NCBI GenBank assembly: GCA_049975425.1
Contig: JBNGDI010000010.1
Location: 25,553 to 89,552 of the forward strand
Length of the DNA: 64,000 nucleotides
Source: HyVt-105 sp049975425
GTDB taxonomy: Bacteria; Bacteroidota; Bacteroidia; Bacteroidales; VadinHA17
Reading direction: 5' to 3'
In this document: positions 53,738 through 62,760 of the stretch, in pieces
Position numbering within the stretch: the stretch's first letter is position 1
Layout: every line of letters begins with the position of its first letter
The notes under the pieces: generated by a model
The model's database searches: none
What the model saw: the letters and a program-made list of their open reading frames with translations, nothing else
What the model was told of the DNA's origin: nothing
Made by a program: the position numbers and the translations under genes

Positions 53738-53961
53738 GTCTATTTGTTATAAATATTTAAATATTAAAATAACTTGGTTTTTGCATGTCTTCTGCCTTCG
53801 CACCCATCCAGTTGCCTGTTTATAAACCATCCACTCTTAGGAAGTATTTTACATTTTTTTCATACCTGCTTAATCCTGATTTCACGACCCGTGATGTTCC
53901 AACCACCTATCTTTGTCTTATGAAATCAAAATCAGCATTATCTAACCCTAAAACCCAACGT
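53738..53961. other. Promoter region of the TonB receptor gene
   Basis: AT-rich stretch without a gene. In-frame sequence upstream of the receptor (from 53785) has no conserved features and lies ahead of the -7 box at 53908, so it is read as untranslated. Confidence 0.5.
53908..53915 (+). promoter_or_regulatory. -7 promoter box of the TonB receptor operon
   Basis: TATCTTTG, exact TAnnTTTG match. Transcription would start near 53922, leaving a 40-nt leader before the ATG at 53962. Confidence 0.5.
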
Positions 53962-56514
53962 ATGAGAATCACTATGAAATCCATTCTGTTGACCGGGGTG
54001 TTTCTTCTCGCAGGATTATGGTCCTACGGGCAGGTCACTTCCACGATCAGGGGCACGATCATCGACATGGCCGGTGAGCCGGTGATCGGAGCCAATGTAT
54101 ACCTGAAAGGCACAACGGTGGGAACCGTGGCCGACCTGGAAGGTCACTTTGTATTGCACACCCGGGTACAGGGTGAACAAACCCTGGTTATTTCCTTCGT
54201 GGGCATGTTGCCTGAAGAAATTTCCGTTAACCTGAACGGAAGTGAAATAGACCTGGGAACCATTGAACTGGAAAGCGATGCAGTAGGTCTGGCAGAAGTG
54301 GCGGTTTTTGCCAATATTGCCATCGACCGCAAAACCCCTGTTCCCGTTTCCAACATTATGCCCGAAATGATCGAAACCCGGCTGGGCATGCAGGAATATC
54401 CCGAAATTCTGAAATCCACTCCCGGCATATACGCCACCAAGCAGGGAGGAGCTTTCGGCGATTCCCGCGTCAACATCCGGGGATTCAATGCCCGGAACTC
54501 GGCTGTGATGATCAACGGGGTGCCGGTAAACGACATGGAAAACGGATGGGTTTACTGGTCGAACTGGGCCGGCCTCTCGGAAGTAACCCGTACCATGCAG
54601 GTGCAACGCGGACTGGGCGCTTCAAAGATCGCTATCCCCTCGCTGGGCGGAACCATCAATATTCTGACAAAAACCACCGATGCCGAAGCCGGAGGAAATA
54701 TTTACTACGGAATTGGAAACGACAATTATGGAAAACTGGGATTCACCCTGTCATCGGGCCTTACCAACAACAACTGGGCCACCACCATTTCACTGGCCCG
54801 GACAGCCGGTGACGGCTATGTTGACGGAACCCAGTTTGAATCGTATTCCTATTACCTGAATGTATCCAAACTGGTAAACAACCAGCACCGGCTGGCTTTT
54901 TCCCTGTTCGGAGCCCCCCAGTGGCACGGGCAGAGAAGTACCCGGATGTACATCGACACTTACAAAGACCCGCAGATCAACAACATCAGGTATAACTCCG
55001 ACTGGGGATACAAAAACGGTGAAGTATACCACATCAGAAAGAATTATTATCACAAGCCCATGGGCATCCTGAACCATTTCTGGGATGTGAATGAAGACCT
55101 GAATATTTCCACCGCTGCTTACCTGTCTATAGGAACCGGCGGAGGAACGGGGCCGCTGGGAGAAAATAAATTTTACAACCCCGATTATCTCCGTGAAAAC
55201 CAGCCCGATATCGACCGTGTGGTAAATGAGAACATTGCTGCCGGAGCCAGCGGAGCGGAAACCATCCTGAGGTCATCAGTAAACAATCATTTCTGGACCG
55301 GACTGATTTCATCGGCCACCTATGAAATGAACTGGCTCAGCCTGATCGGGGGAGTCGACCTGCGTTATTACAAAGGCGAACACTACCGCGAAGTGGTTGA
55401 CCTGCTGGGAGGGGAGTATTACCTGGAAACCGGCGACGTGAACCATCCCAATAAAGCGGCTTTTGTTGGCGATGTGATCGATTACTACAACGACGGAATC
55501 GTCCTGTGGGAAGGAGTTTTCGGGCAGGCAGAAGCCGACTTCGGACAGCTCACGGCTTTCCTTTCCGGCGCCTTTTCCAACAAATCCTACCAGCGGGTGG
55601 AATATTTCCTGGAACAGCATGACGGAAACGGTGCGGCAACCGCGTTTTATCACTTCCCGGGATACAGCATCAAGGGCGGAGCCAACTACAACCTTACCGG
55701 AGCACACAACGTGTTCTTTAATGCAGGCTACTTTGAAAACCAGCCCGATTTCCGCACAGTATTCTACAATTACACCAACGATGCCAACTCGGATGCTCCC
55801 AATGAAAAGGTAATGTCTTTCGAACTGGGTTACGGCTTCCGCAGCGGAATCCTTACGGCCAATGTGAATGCCTACTACACCACCTGGAAAGACAAATCGA
55901 GGGTGTTCGGCTATACCGTGGAAGGAGTGGATCAGTTTGCCAACATGACCGGCATCAATGCCATGCATAAGGGAGTTGAAATCGACTTCCAGATGAAGCC
56001 CATCAGCAAGCTGGATATCAAAGGAATGGCATCGCTGGCCGACTGGCGCTGGATGAACGACCTGATCGATGTCCAGTTCTTTGACGACAGCCAGAATCTG
56101 ATCATGACCCGCTCGGTATACATCAAGGATGTGCATGTGGGCGATGCCGCCCAGATCACGGCCGCCGCCAGCGCTTCCTATGAACTGCTGGCAGGATTGA
56201 AATTCGGAGCCGACTGGAACTACTACGACAAATTGTTTGCCTATTTCAATCCGGAAGATCGCACCACCGAGCCGGCCGACGGTGTAAACCCCGATGCCTG
56301 GCAAATGCCTTCCTATCAGCTGACCGACCTCTTCATGAGCTACCGTTTCGATATGGGACCCTACCAGGCCACCCTGGTGGGAAATGTCAATAATGTATTC
56401 GACACTGAATACATTTCCGACGCTACCGACGGCGGCTCACACGACTGGACCAGTGCCGAAGTGTATTACGGCTGGGGCCGTTCCTGGATGATCAGCCTGA
56501 AAATCAATTTCTAA
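53962..56514 (+). CDS. TonB-dependent outer-membrane receptor with carboxypeptidase-like N-domain
   Basis: An 850-residue receptor. Signal peptide (MRITMKSILLTGVFLLAGLW), then a CarboxypepD_reg-like domain (STIRGTIIDMAGEPVIGANV, SFVGMLPEEI), then the plug (LKSTPGIYATKQGGAFGDSR, VNIRGFNARNSAVMINGVPV, IAIPSLGGTINILTK) and a beta barrel ending in the typical aromatic residue (SLKINF). It is not a SusC type, since no SusD gene follows; a surface lipoprotein does. Substrate unknown. Start 53962 is based on the signal peptide and on the -7 box at 53908. Confidence 0.9.
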   Translation: MRITMKSILLTGVFLLAGLWSYGQVTSTIRGTIIDMAGEPVIGANVYLKGTTVGTVADLEGHFVLHTRVQGEQTLVISFVGMLPEEISVNLNGSEIDLGTIELESDAVGLAEVAVFANIAIDRKTPVPVSNIMPEMIETRLGMQEYPEILKSTPGIYATKQGGAFGDSRVNIRGFNARNSAVMINGVPVNDMENGWVYWSNWAGLSEVTRTMQVQRGLGASKIAIPSLGGTINILTKTTDAEAGGNIYYGIGNDNYGKLGFTLSSGLTNNNWATTISLARTAGDGYVDGTQFESYSYYLNVSKLVNNQHRLAFSLFGAPQWHGQRSTRMYIDTYKDPQINNIRYNSDWGYKNGEVYHIRKNYYHKPMGILNHFWDVNEDLNISTAAYLSIGTGGGTGPLGENKFYNPDYLRENQPDIDRVVNENIAAGASGAETILRSSVNNHFWTGLISSATYEMNWLSLIGGVDLRYYKGEHYREVVDLLGGEYYLETGDVNHPNKAAFVGDVIDYYNDGIVLWEGVFGQAEADFGQLTAFLSGAFSNKSYQRVEYFLEQHDGNGAATAFYHFPGYSIKGGANYNLTGAHNVFFNAGYFENQPDFRTVFYNYTNDANSDAPNEKVMSFELGYGFRSGILTANVNAYYTTWKDKSRVFGYTVEGVDQFANMTGINAMHKGVEIDFQMKPISKLDIKGMASLADWRWMNDLIDVQFFDDSQNLIMTRSVYIKDVHVGDAAQITAAASASYELLAGLKFGADWNYYDKLFAYFNPEDRTTEPADGVNPDAWQMPSYQLTDLFMSYRFDMGPYQATLVGNVNNVFDTEYISDATDGGSHDWTSAEVYYGWGRSWMISLKINF

Positions 56515-56555
56515 CTTGTGGCACTGCATAGCAAAACACCAAAAACCAAGGCAAA

Positions 56556-58376
56556 ATGAAAAAAGCACTCTATTATATCTCCCTGTTCGTTCTGGTTCTG
56601 GTCTCCTGTGAACCCATGGCTGAGATCAATGATGAACTGGAGGAAATGCATAAAGATTACAGCAACAGCGTAACCTATACCCTCACAGAAGATGATTACG
56701 CTGCCATTGCCGGTATGATTACCGACGAAGAAGCCGCCGGTTTCATCGAAAGCTATATGTATTTTACCGATGATTACCCGGCTGCCGAATTTATCCCTCC
56801 TTACCTGCCTGAACTTTTCCCGGCACTCCGCGAGGGGTCCAGTGCTATGATCACCTATAAGTTCAACAACGAAATGCCCGAAGACCTGTCGGTATACACA
56901 GATATGGACGAATACGAAATAGCCGACGAGGAATACGTCAGCGCCGACGGCGTTTTGCAGGTGGTTAAGTATTATTCGCCCGGGTACAATCCGGAAATTT
57001 ACATCCCGGCCGTGCTGAACGAAGCCATTGCCGATCCGTCGGCCGGCGATCTGATTCTGGTGGAATACAACTATTCCGATGTTACCCCCGAAGTGGATAT
57101 GGAAGGCGAAGGCTGGCTGGCTTTCTGGGAAGAAGGCTTTTCCTCAGACCTGGGCCAGTTCACCGCCCAGTCGGTTACAGGCGACCAGGTTTGGAGCCAG
57201 TCAAGCTACGGAGGGGATGATTTTGCCAAAATGTCGGGTTATGCCGGTGGAGCGCAGGAAAATGAAGACTGGCTGGTCTCAGCCGACATCGACCTCAGCG
57301 GTTATGAAGAAGTCTATCTGGCTTTCCGGCATGCCGCCAACTACGTTTATGGAGAATGGGACAACCTGGCTGTGATGATCTCTACCAATTATGCTGACGA
57401 CGTAACCACCGCCACCTGGACCGAGCTCACCGTTCCCACATGGCCTGCAGGAAGTAACTGGACCTTTGTGGAATCAGGGAATATCGACCTTTCGGATTAC
57501 ATCGGGCAGACAGTAAACATTGCCTTCAAATACATTTCCACTGCAACCAACGCCGCCACCTGGGAAATCGACTGGGTGGAAGTACGTGAACCCGGATTCC
57601 CTGTTCTGGGGAAGGATCCGGTTGTTCTGGAAACGGTGTATGAGTATGCTTCTGGCACCTGGAAAGTTGCCGAAGACATTTACCGGGTAACCGGAAGCGA
57701 TTATGACGCCATGGGCTCGCCCGGAAAATACGATAACTTCTCATCTTCCGATCTTCCCTACGATTACATCCCGGCCCTGCTTTCGGAACTTTATCCCCTG
57801 GCAGGTGAAGGCTCGGAAAAAGTGGTCATCTACGACTATTATACCGGCATTCAGGGTGTATGGACCATTACCCTGGCCGACCGCTATGTCTTTACAGGAG
57901 GCCAGTGGCAATCCACTTACCAGTATGTTGGCGATGTCACATCCCAGTTCCTTTACTCCCAGGGAAAATGGGTATTCGACCCCACTGTGATCTTCGAGAT
58001 GACCGCCGATGACTATCAGATGATCGTCGACTGGGTAAAAACCAACATCGGCAGTGAATACATCGACTCATACGGCACACAGGAATTTTACCACGGGGCA
58101 GGTTCCTACTACATCAATTTCGATATACGCCCCGGGAAATGGGACGAAACCGTATTCAGCACCTGGCAGGAAGCTGTCACCACGGCCATAGGGAATGCCC
58201 TATTGCCCACCAAGTTCCCAGATGCACAGGCCCAGGTAAGCGGTATTGATGTATACTACATCGTGACCTTTGCCACCTATGGAGGGCCTACCGGACGGTT
58301 CACCGCCAAATTCCAGTGCACCAGTTCGGCACCCGATCCGGAATTTACCCTGGTGGAGGGGCCCGATCCCCTGTAA
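56556..58376 (+). CDS. Modular surface lipoprotein paired with the TonB receptor
   Basis: A 606-residue lipoprotein (lipobox LVSC, Cys18), very acidic and aromatic. It contains three related modules with a [T/R]xDDY-like start: YTLTEDDYAAIAG near 42, YRVTGSDYDAMGS near 380, FEMTADDYQMIVDW near 480. Modules 1 and 2 also share the pattern PPYLPELFPALREGS / PALLSELYPLAGEGS. Between modules 1 and 2 sits a choice-of-anchor-J-like jelly roll (about 190-345: WLAFWEEGFSSDLGQF, EDWLVSADIDLSGYEEVYLA, WEIDWVEV). DUF5017-type surface proteins look similar. It probably captures the receptor's ligand at the cell surface; the ligand is not known. Starts 41 bp after the receptor stop. Confidence 0.72.
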   Translation: MKKALYYISLFVLVLVSCEPMAEINDELEEMHKDYSNSVTYTLTEDDYAAIAGMITDEEAAGFIESYMYFTDDYPAAEFIPPYLPELFPALREGSSAMITYKFNNEMPEDLSVYTDMDEYEIADEEYVSADGVLQVVKYYSPGYNPEIYIPAVLNEAIADPSAGDLILVEYNYSDVTPEVDMEGEGWLAFWEEGFSSDLGQFTAQSVTGDQVWSQSSYGGDDFAKMSGYAGGAQENEDWLVSADIDLSGYEEVYLAFRHAANYVYGEWDNLAVMISTNYADDVTTATWTELTVPTWPAGSNWTFVESGNIDLSDYIGQTVNIAFKYISTATNAATWEIDWVEVREPGFPVLGKDPVVLETVYEYASGTWKVAEDIYRVTGSDYDAMGSPGKYDNFSSSDLPYDYIPALLSELYPLAGEGSEKVVIYDYYTGIQGVWTITLADRYVFTGGQWQSTYQYVGDVTSQFLYSQGKWVFDPTVIFEMTADDYQMIVDWVKTNIGSEYIDSYGTQEFYHGAGSYYINFDIRPGKWDETVFSTWQEAVTTAIGNALLPTKFPDAQAQVSGIDVYYIVTFATYGGPTGRFTAKFQCTSSAPDPEFTLVEGPDPL

Positions 58377-58395
58377 ACCGGATTGACCTCATCAT

Positions 58396-58428
58396 AAGAA
58401 GCCGTCCCGTCCGGACGGCTTCTTTTTT
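58396..58428 (+). terminator. Terminator of the TonB receptor operon
   Basis: A 12-bp perfect stem AAGAAGCCGTCC/GGACGGCTTCTT with loop CGTCC, followed by TTTT, 19 bp after the lipoprotein stop. Confidence 0.9.
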
Positions 58429-58701
58429 CACCCGGAATACCCGGTATGCCCTCACTATCATGGCTGCTGAAAGGCTGTTTATCGCGAGAAACAACTTAAC
58501 ATATTGTTATACTGACAGATAACACAGCGGGTTAATAACTCATGCCGAATGTTAATAAATAGAAAAACATTGCTCTTGTCAAAGCTTAACTCAATATTTA
58601 AATTGCAGAGCCTTTGATCACCCGGGGGTAATTTTCTGATATCCCAAGTTAACAATTACTTAAGATACCGATTGTTGAACTAAGTATGTAATTTTTTTTC
58701 A
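58429..58701. other. Upstream region of nrdJ
   Basis: A 273-bp AT-rich gap with no gene. No B12 box of a cobalamin riboswitch (GCCACTG-like) was seen. Imperfect dyads occur (CAATATTTAAATTG near 58592; AACAAT with ATTGTT near 58650-58675) but none is convincing. A TAATTTTT stretch just before the ATG is a weak -7 candidate. Confidence 0.4.
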
Positions 58702-61317
58702 ATGGAAGAACTCGTCGCGCAGAACAAGCTGAACAACAAGCAGGAAGAAGCCGAACTTCCCCTCAGCCAGGAAGTGAAACAGGAACCCGGCGAAAAAGCC
58801 GGGAAACCGAAAACCTATGCTCATGACGAGGTTATTCAGGCATCCATTGAATATTTTAAAGGCGATGAACTGGCTGCGCGGGTATGGGCAAACAAATATG
58901 CCCTGAAGGATTCATATGGCAACCTGTATGAAAAAACACCCGATGACATGCACAGGAGGCTGGCACGGGAAATCCACCGCATTGAACTGAAATATCCCAA
59001 TCCGATTCCGGAAGAAACCATTTACGGGGTTTTGAAGGATTTCAAATACATTATCCCCCAGGGAGGTCCCATGTCCGGTATCGGAAACAAATTCCAGATT
59101 GCCTCGCTTTCCAATTGTTTTGTGATCGGCAACGAAGGAAATTCCGATTCCTACGGGGGGATTATGAAAATAGACCAGGAACAGGTGCAACTGATGAAGC
59201 GCCGCGGCGGAGTGGGGCACGATCTTTCCCATATTCGTCCTTCCGGTTCACCGGTGCTCAATTCAGCCCTCACCTCCACCGGCGTGGTTCCCTTCATGGA
59301 AAGATATTCGAACAGCACCAGGGAAGTGGCACAGGACGGACGAAGGGGGGCGCTGATGCTCACCATTTCCATCAAACATCCCGATGCGGAAAAATTCATC
59401 GATGCAAAGCTCGAACAGGGGAAAGTAACCGGAGCCAATGTATCGGTCAAAATCGACGATGAATTCATGCGGGCCGTGCTGAACGATACCACTTACGTGC
59501 AGCAGTATCCGCTGGATGCGGAAAAGCCTGCATATAAAAAAGAGATCCGCGCCCGGGATCTGTGGAACAAAATCATTCACAATGCCTGGAAATCGGCCGA
59601 ACCCGGAGTACTATTCTGGGACACAGTACTCAGGGAATCGGTCCCCGACAGTTATGCCGATCTGGGATATCGCACCGTTTCCACCAATCCCTGCGGGGAG
59701 ATCCCGCTGTGCCCGTATGACAGTTGCCGATTGCTGGCCATCAACCTGTACAGTTACGTTAACGACCCGTTCACCGACAAAGCCCGTTTCGATACCGATC
59801 TTTTCAAAGAACACGTGGGGCTGGCCCAGCGGATCATGGACGATATCATCGATCTGGAAATCGAGAAAATCGATGCTATTCTTGACAAGATACGCCGGGA
59901 TCCCGAACCGGATGAGATCAAAGGCGTGGAACGCCGCCTCTGGGAGCGTATCCGCCATAAAACGGAAGAAGGACGCCGTACCGGTATAGGCATTACCGGC
60001 GAGGGCGATATGCTGGCAGCCCTGGGTCTGAGGTACGGAAGCGAGGAAGCGGTTGCTTTCTCTGTGGAAGTACATAAAAACCTGGCTCTGGAAGCATACC
60101 GCTCGTCGGTCTATCTGGCCAAGGAGCGGGGACCTTTCAATATTTACGATCCCGAAAAGGAAAAAAACAACCCCTTTATCAAACGCCTGAGGAAAGCCGA
60201 CGAGAGTTTGTACAACTATATGACCAGACACGGCCGGAGGAACATTGCCCTGCTGACCATTGCCCCTACCGGCACCACCAGCCTTATGACGCAGACCACC
60301 TCGGGAATAGAACCCGTATTCCTTCCGGTTTACAAACGACGCAGGAAAGTAAATCCCAGCGACCGCGACGTAAAGGTTACTTTCGTGGACGAAGTGGGCG
60401 ATGCCTGGGAAGAATACCCGGTGTATCACCACAAGTTCCGCGACTGGATGCGAGTAAAAGGGTACGATCCGGAGGAAGCAAAACAGTACTCCGACGAAAA
60501 AATGGAGGAACTGGTGAAAGAATCGCCCTATTACAAGGCTACGTCCAGCGATGTGGACTGGCTTGCCAAGGTGAGGATGCAGGGAGAAATACAGAAATGG
60601 GTGGATCATTCCATCAGCGTGACCATCAACCTGCCTCAGCAGGTACAGGAAAGCCTGGTTTCAGAACTGTACCTTACCGCATGGAAAAGCGGCTGCAAGG
60701 GAGCCACCATCTATCGCGACGGTTCCAGAAACGGGGTGCTGGTAACCGGTGAAAAGAAAAACGAACAGGCCGTTCAGTTCCCCAAACGACCCAGGGTGCT
60801 CGATGCCGAGATCATCCGGTTCAATAATAACAACGAAAGATGGATCGCTTTTGTGGGGCTGAAAGACGGTGTTCCCTATGAAATATTTACCGGCCTGGCC
60901 GACGAGGAGATCTTCCCCATACCCAAATCCATCAGCAGAGGGAAGATCATCAAAACCAAGGACGAAGACGGCAAAAACCGCTACGATTTCATGTATACCG
61001 ACAAATACGGTTACAAGAACATCCTGGGCGGTTTATCGCACATGTTCCATCCCGAATTCTGGAACTATGCCAAACTGATATCGGGCGTTCTGAGGCATGG
61101 AATGCCCATTCCCGATGTAGTGAACCTGGTGTCATCCCTGCGCCTCGACAGCGAGAATATCAACACCTGGCGGAACGGTGTGGAAAGGGCCCTGAAACGG
61201 TATATCCCCAACGGCACCCGGGCCAAGGGCGAATGCCAGGAATGCGGCTCCAAAAATCTGATTTACCAGGAAGGTTGCCTGATCTGCCAGGATTGCGGTA
61301 GCTCAAAGTGCGGGTAA
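58702..61317 (+). CDS. nrdJ: Adenosylcobalamin-dependent (class II) ribonucleotide reductase
   Basis: An 871-residue class II reductase that makes deoxynucleotides without oxygen or an iron radical subunit. The active-site region reads LSNCFVIGNEGNSDSYGGI with the first redox cysteine, RRGGVGHDLSHIRPSGS, and NPCGEIPLCPYDSCRLLAIN holding the radical cysteine. LTIAPTGTTSLMTQTTSGIEP is also typical. The last 40 residues form a zinc-ribbon-like tail (CQECGSKN, CLICQDCGSSKCG) that would re-reduce the active site. An N-terminal glutamine/glutamate-rich extension of about 35 residues is non-conserved. No nrdAB or nrdD is in the window. Confidence 0.96.
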   Translation: MEELVAQNKLNNKQEEAELPLSQEVKQEPGEKAGKPKTYAHDEVIQASIEYFKGDELAARVWANKYALKDSYGNLYEKTPDDMHRRLAREIHRIELKYPNPIPEETIYGVLKDFKYIIPQGGPMSGIGNKFQIASLSNCFVIGNEGNSDSYGGIMKIDQEQVQLMKRRGGVGHDLSHIRPSGSPVLNSALTSTGVVPFMERYSNSTREVAQDGRRGALMLTISIKHPDAEKFIDAKLEQGKVTGANVSVKIDDEFMRAVLNDTTYVQQYPLDAEKPAYKKEIRARDLWNKIIHNAWKSAEPGVLFWDTVLRESVPDSYADLGYRTVSTNPCGEIPLCPYDSCRLLAINLYSYVNDPFTDKARFDTDLFKEHVGLAQRIMDDIIDLEIEKIDAILDKIRRDPEPDEIKGVERRLWERIRHKTEEGRRTGIGITGEGDMLAALGLRYGSEEAVAFSVEVHKNLALEAYRSSVYLAKERGPFNIYDPEKEKNNPFIKRLRKADESLYNYMTRHGRRNIALLTIAPTGTTSLMTQTTSGIEPVFLPVYKRRRKVNPSDRDVKVTFVDEVGDAWEEYPVYHHKFRDWMRVKGYDPEEAKQYSDEKMEELVKESPYYKATSSDVDWLAKVRMQGEIQKWVDHSISVTINLPQQVQESLVSELYLTAWKSGCKGATIYRDGSRNGVLVTGEKKNEQAVQFPKRPRVLDAEIIRFNNNNERWIAFVGLKDGVPYEIFTGLADEEIFPIPKSISRGKIIKTKDEDGKNRYDFMYTDKYGYKNILGGLSHMFHPEFWNYAKLISGVLRHGMPIPDVVNLVSSLRLDSENINTWRNGVERALKRYIPNGTRAKGECQECGSKNLIYQEGCLICQDCGSSKCG

Positions 61318-61355
61318 AAAAAACCGGGTGCCCTTCGACAAGCTCAGGGCACCCG
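61317..61355 (-). terminator. Terminator of kbl with CCCTTCGACAAGCTCAGGG core
   Basis: Stem CGGGTGCCCT (61325-61334) with AGGGCACCCG (61346-61355), loop TCGACAAGCTC. On the reverse strand it is followed by a run of T, so it fits termination of kbl. Confidence 0.75.
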
Positions 61356-61394
61356 TTGGAGATTCCTCCAGTAAATTACATTATTACCTTCAAC

Positions 61395-62585
61395 CTATTT
61401 CAGCACCCCCATTTCACGGCCTATTTTGGTAAACGCCTTCACGGCCCTGTCGAGGTGTTCCTTTTCATGAGCTGCTGAAAGCTGTACCCTGATCCTGGCC
61501 TGCCCTTTGGGCACCACCGGATAATAGAAGCCGATCACGTAAATGCCTTCGTCCAGCAGTTTCCGGGCAAAATCCTGGGATAATTTGGCATCGTACAGCA
61601 TAATGGGAACAATGGCGCTTTGGGTGGGCTTCAGATCGAAACCGGCCGCTTTCATTTCGTTGAAGAAATATTTGGTGTTCCAGTGCAGCTTGTCCTGCAG
61701 TTCATTGGTCTCACTCATCATATCGAACATTCTGATACCGGCGTTGACCACCGAAGGCGGCAGTGAATTCGAGAAGAGGTAAGGCCGGCTGCGCTGCCTG
61801 AGCATTTCAATGATTTCTTTCTTCCCAGTGGTAAATCCTCCGATCCCTCCACCGAATGCCTTACCCAGGGTACCGGTAATGATTTCAACCTTCCCGCGGC
61901 AATCAAAGAGTTCGGTCACCCCCCGGCCGGTTTCTCCCACTACACCTGCCGAATGAGCTTCGTCGATCATGACCATGGCATCGTATTTTTCCGCCAGTTC
62001 CAGAATGCGGCTGAGGGGAGCCACATTTCCGTCCATTGAAAACACGGCATCGGTAACAATCAGCCTGAAGCGCTGTTCCTGTGCTTTTTTCAGCTGTTCT
62101 TCCAGATCAGCCATGTCGGCATTCTGGTAACGATACCGCTGGGCCTTGCAGAGCCTTACCCCGTCGATAATGGAAGCATGGTTCAGCGCATCGGAAATGA
62201 TGGCATCCTCAGGTCCCAGCAGGGGCTCAAAAACACCCCCGTTGGCATCGAAACAGGCGGCATACAGGATGGTGTCTTCCGTACCGAAAAAATCGGCTAT
62301 TTTTTTCTCGAGGGTTTTATGGATATCCTGCGTTCCGCAGATAAACCGCACCGACGACAGCCCAAAGCCCCGGCTGTCGAGGGCTTCTTTGGCCGCTTTG
62401 ACCAGCTCCGGATGGTTGGATAACCCAAGGTAATTATTTGCACAAAAATTCAGCACCTTTTCGCCCGTGCTGATACTGATCTCGGCGCCCTGGGGTGAGG
62501 TAATGATTCTTTCTTCCTTGAACAAACCGGCTTCCTGGATACCGGCCAGTTCCTGCTGCAGATGTTCTTTTATCTTTCCGTACAT
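61395..62585 (-). CDS. kbl: Glycine C-acetyltransferase (2-amino-3-ketobutyrate CoA ligase)
   Basis: A 396-residue PLP enzyme of the alpha-oxoamine synthase family that splits 2-amino-3-oxobutyrate with CoA into glycine and acetyl-CoA. Motifs: NFCANNYLGLSNHPELV, RFICGTQDIHKTLE, DEAHSAGVVGETGRG and the PLP lysine in ITGTLGKAFGG. Divergent from an SDR threonine dehydrogenase, the preceding step of threonine breakdown. Start 62585 (MYGKIKEHLQQEL) was chosen because a -7 box at 62628-62635 overlaps the upstream in-frame start at 62630. Confidence 0.94.
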   Translation of the reverse strand: MYGKIKEHLQQELAGIQEAGLFKEERIITSPQGAEISISTGEKVLNFCANNYLGLSNHPELVKAAKEALDSRGFGLSSVRFICGTQDIHKTLEKKIADFFGTEDTILYAACFDANGGVFEPLLGPEDAIISDALNHASIIDGVRLCKAQRYRYQNADMADLEEQLKKAQEQRFRLIVTDAVFSMDGNVAPLSRILELAEKYDAMVMIDEAHSAGVVGETGRGVTELFDCRGKVEIITGTLGKAFGGGIGGFTTGKKEIIEMLRQRSRPYLFSNSLPPSVVNAGIRMFDMMSETNELQDKLHWNTKYFFNEMKAAGFDLKPTQSAIVPIMLYDAKLSQDFARKLLDEGIYVIGFYYPVVPKGQARIRVQLSAAHEKEHLDRAVKAFTKIGREMGVLK

Positions 62586-62627
62586 AACGACAGGTATTAA
62601 TAAGTTCTTATTTACTTGAAGTGCCGC

Positions 62628-62635
62628 CAAATATA
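62628..62635 (-). promoter_or_regulatory. -7 promoter box of kbl
   Basis: Reverse-strand TATATTTG, exact match, about 40 bp before the chosen start codon. Confidence 0.42.
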
Positions 62636-62715
62636 TGAAAATTGAATTTCAATACGAATTAATTTTCAATGCTTTATAGTATGTTTTTCACCATAAAAAA
62701 TGTTTACTTTCGCCA

Positions 62716-62723
62716 TACCTTTG
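62716..62723 (+). promoter_or_regulatory. -7 promoter box of the threonine dehydrogenase gene
   Basis: TACCTTTG, exact TAnnTTTG match, 37 bp before the ATG. Confidence 0.45.
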
Positions 62724-62760
62724 TTAACGAATAAACAGAAAATATAAAAAAGATCCTGTT

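Noticed and set aside
53785..53961. N-terminal extension of the TonB receptor (59 extra codons)
   Set aside because: It precedes the exact -7 box at 53908 and would bury the signal peptide; the downstream ATG is far more plausible.
55309..56304. 331-codon reverse open frame opposite the TonB receptor gene
   Set aside because: Antisense to a conserved barrel; no domain or signal; typical mirror frame.
58429..58701. Cobalamin riboswitch or NrdR boxes before the B12-dependent reductase
   Set aside because: No B12-box core and no tandem NrdR consensus could be found; only loose AT-rich dyads.
59611..60609. 332-codon reverse open frame opposite nrdJ
   Set aside because: Fully covered by conserved class II reductase motifs on the other strand.
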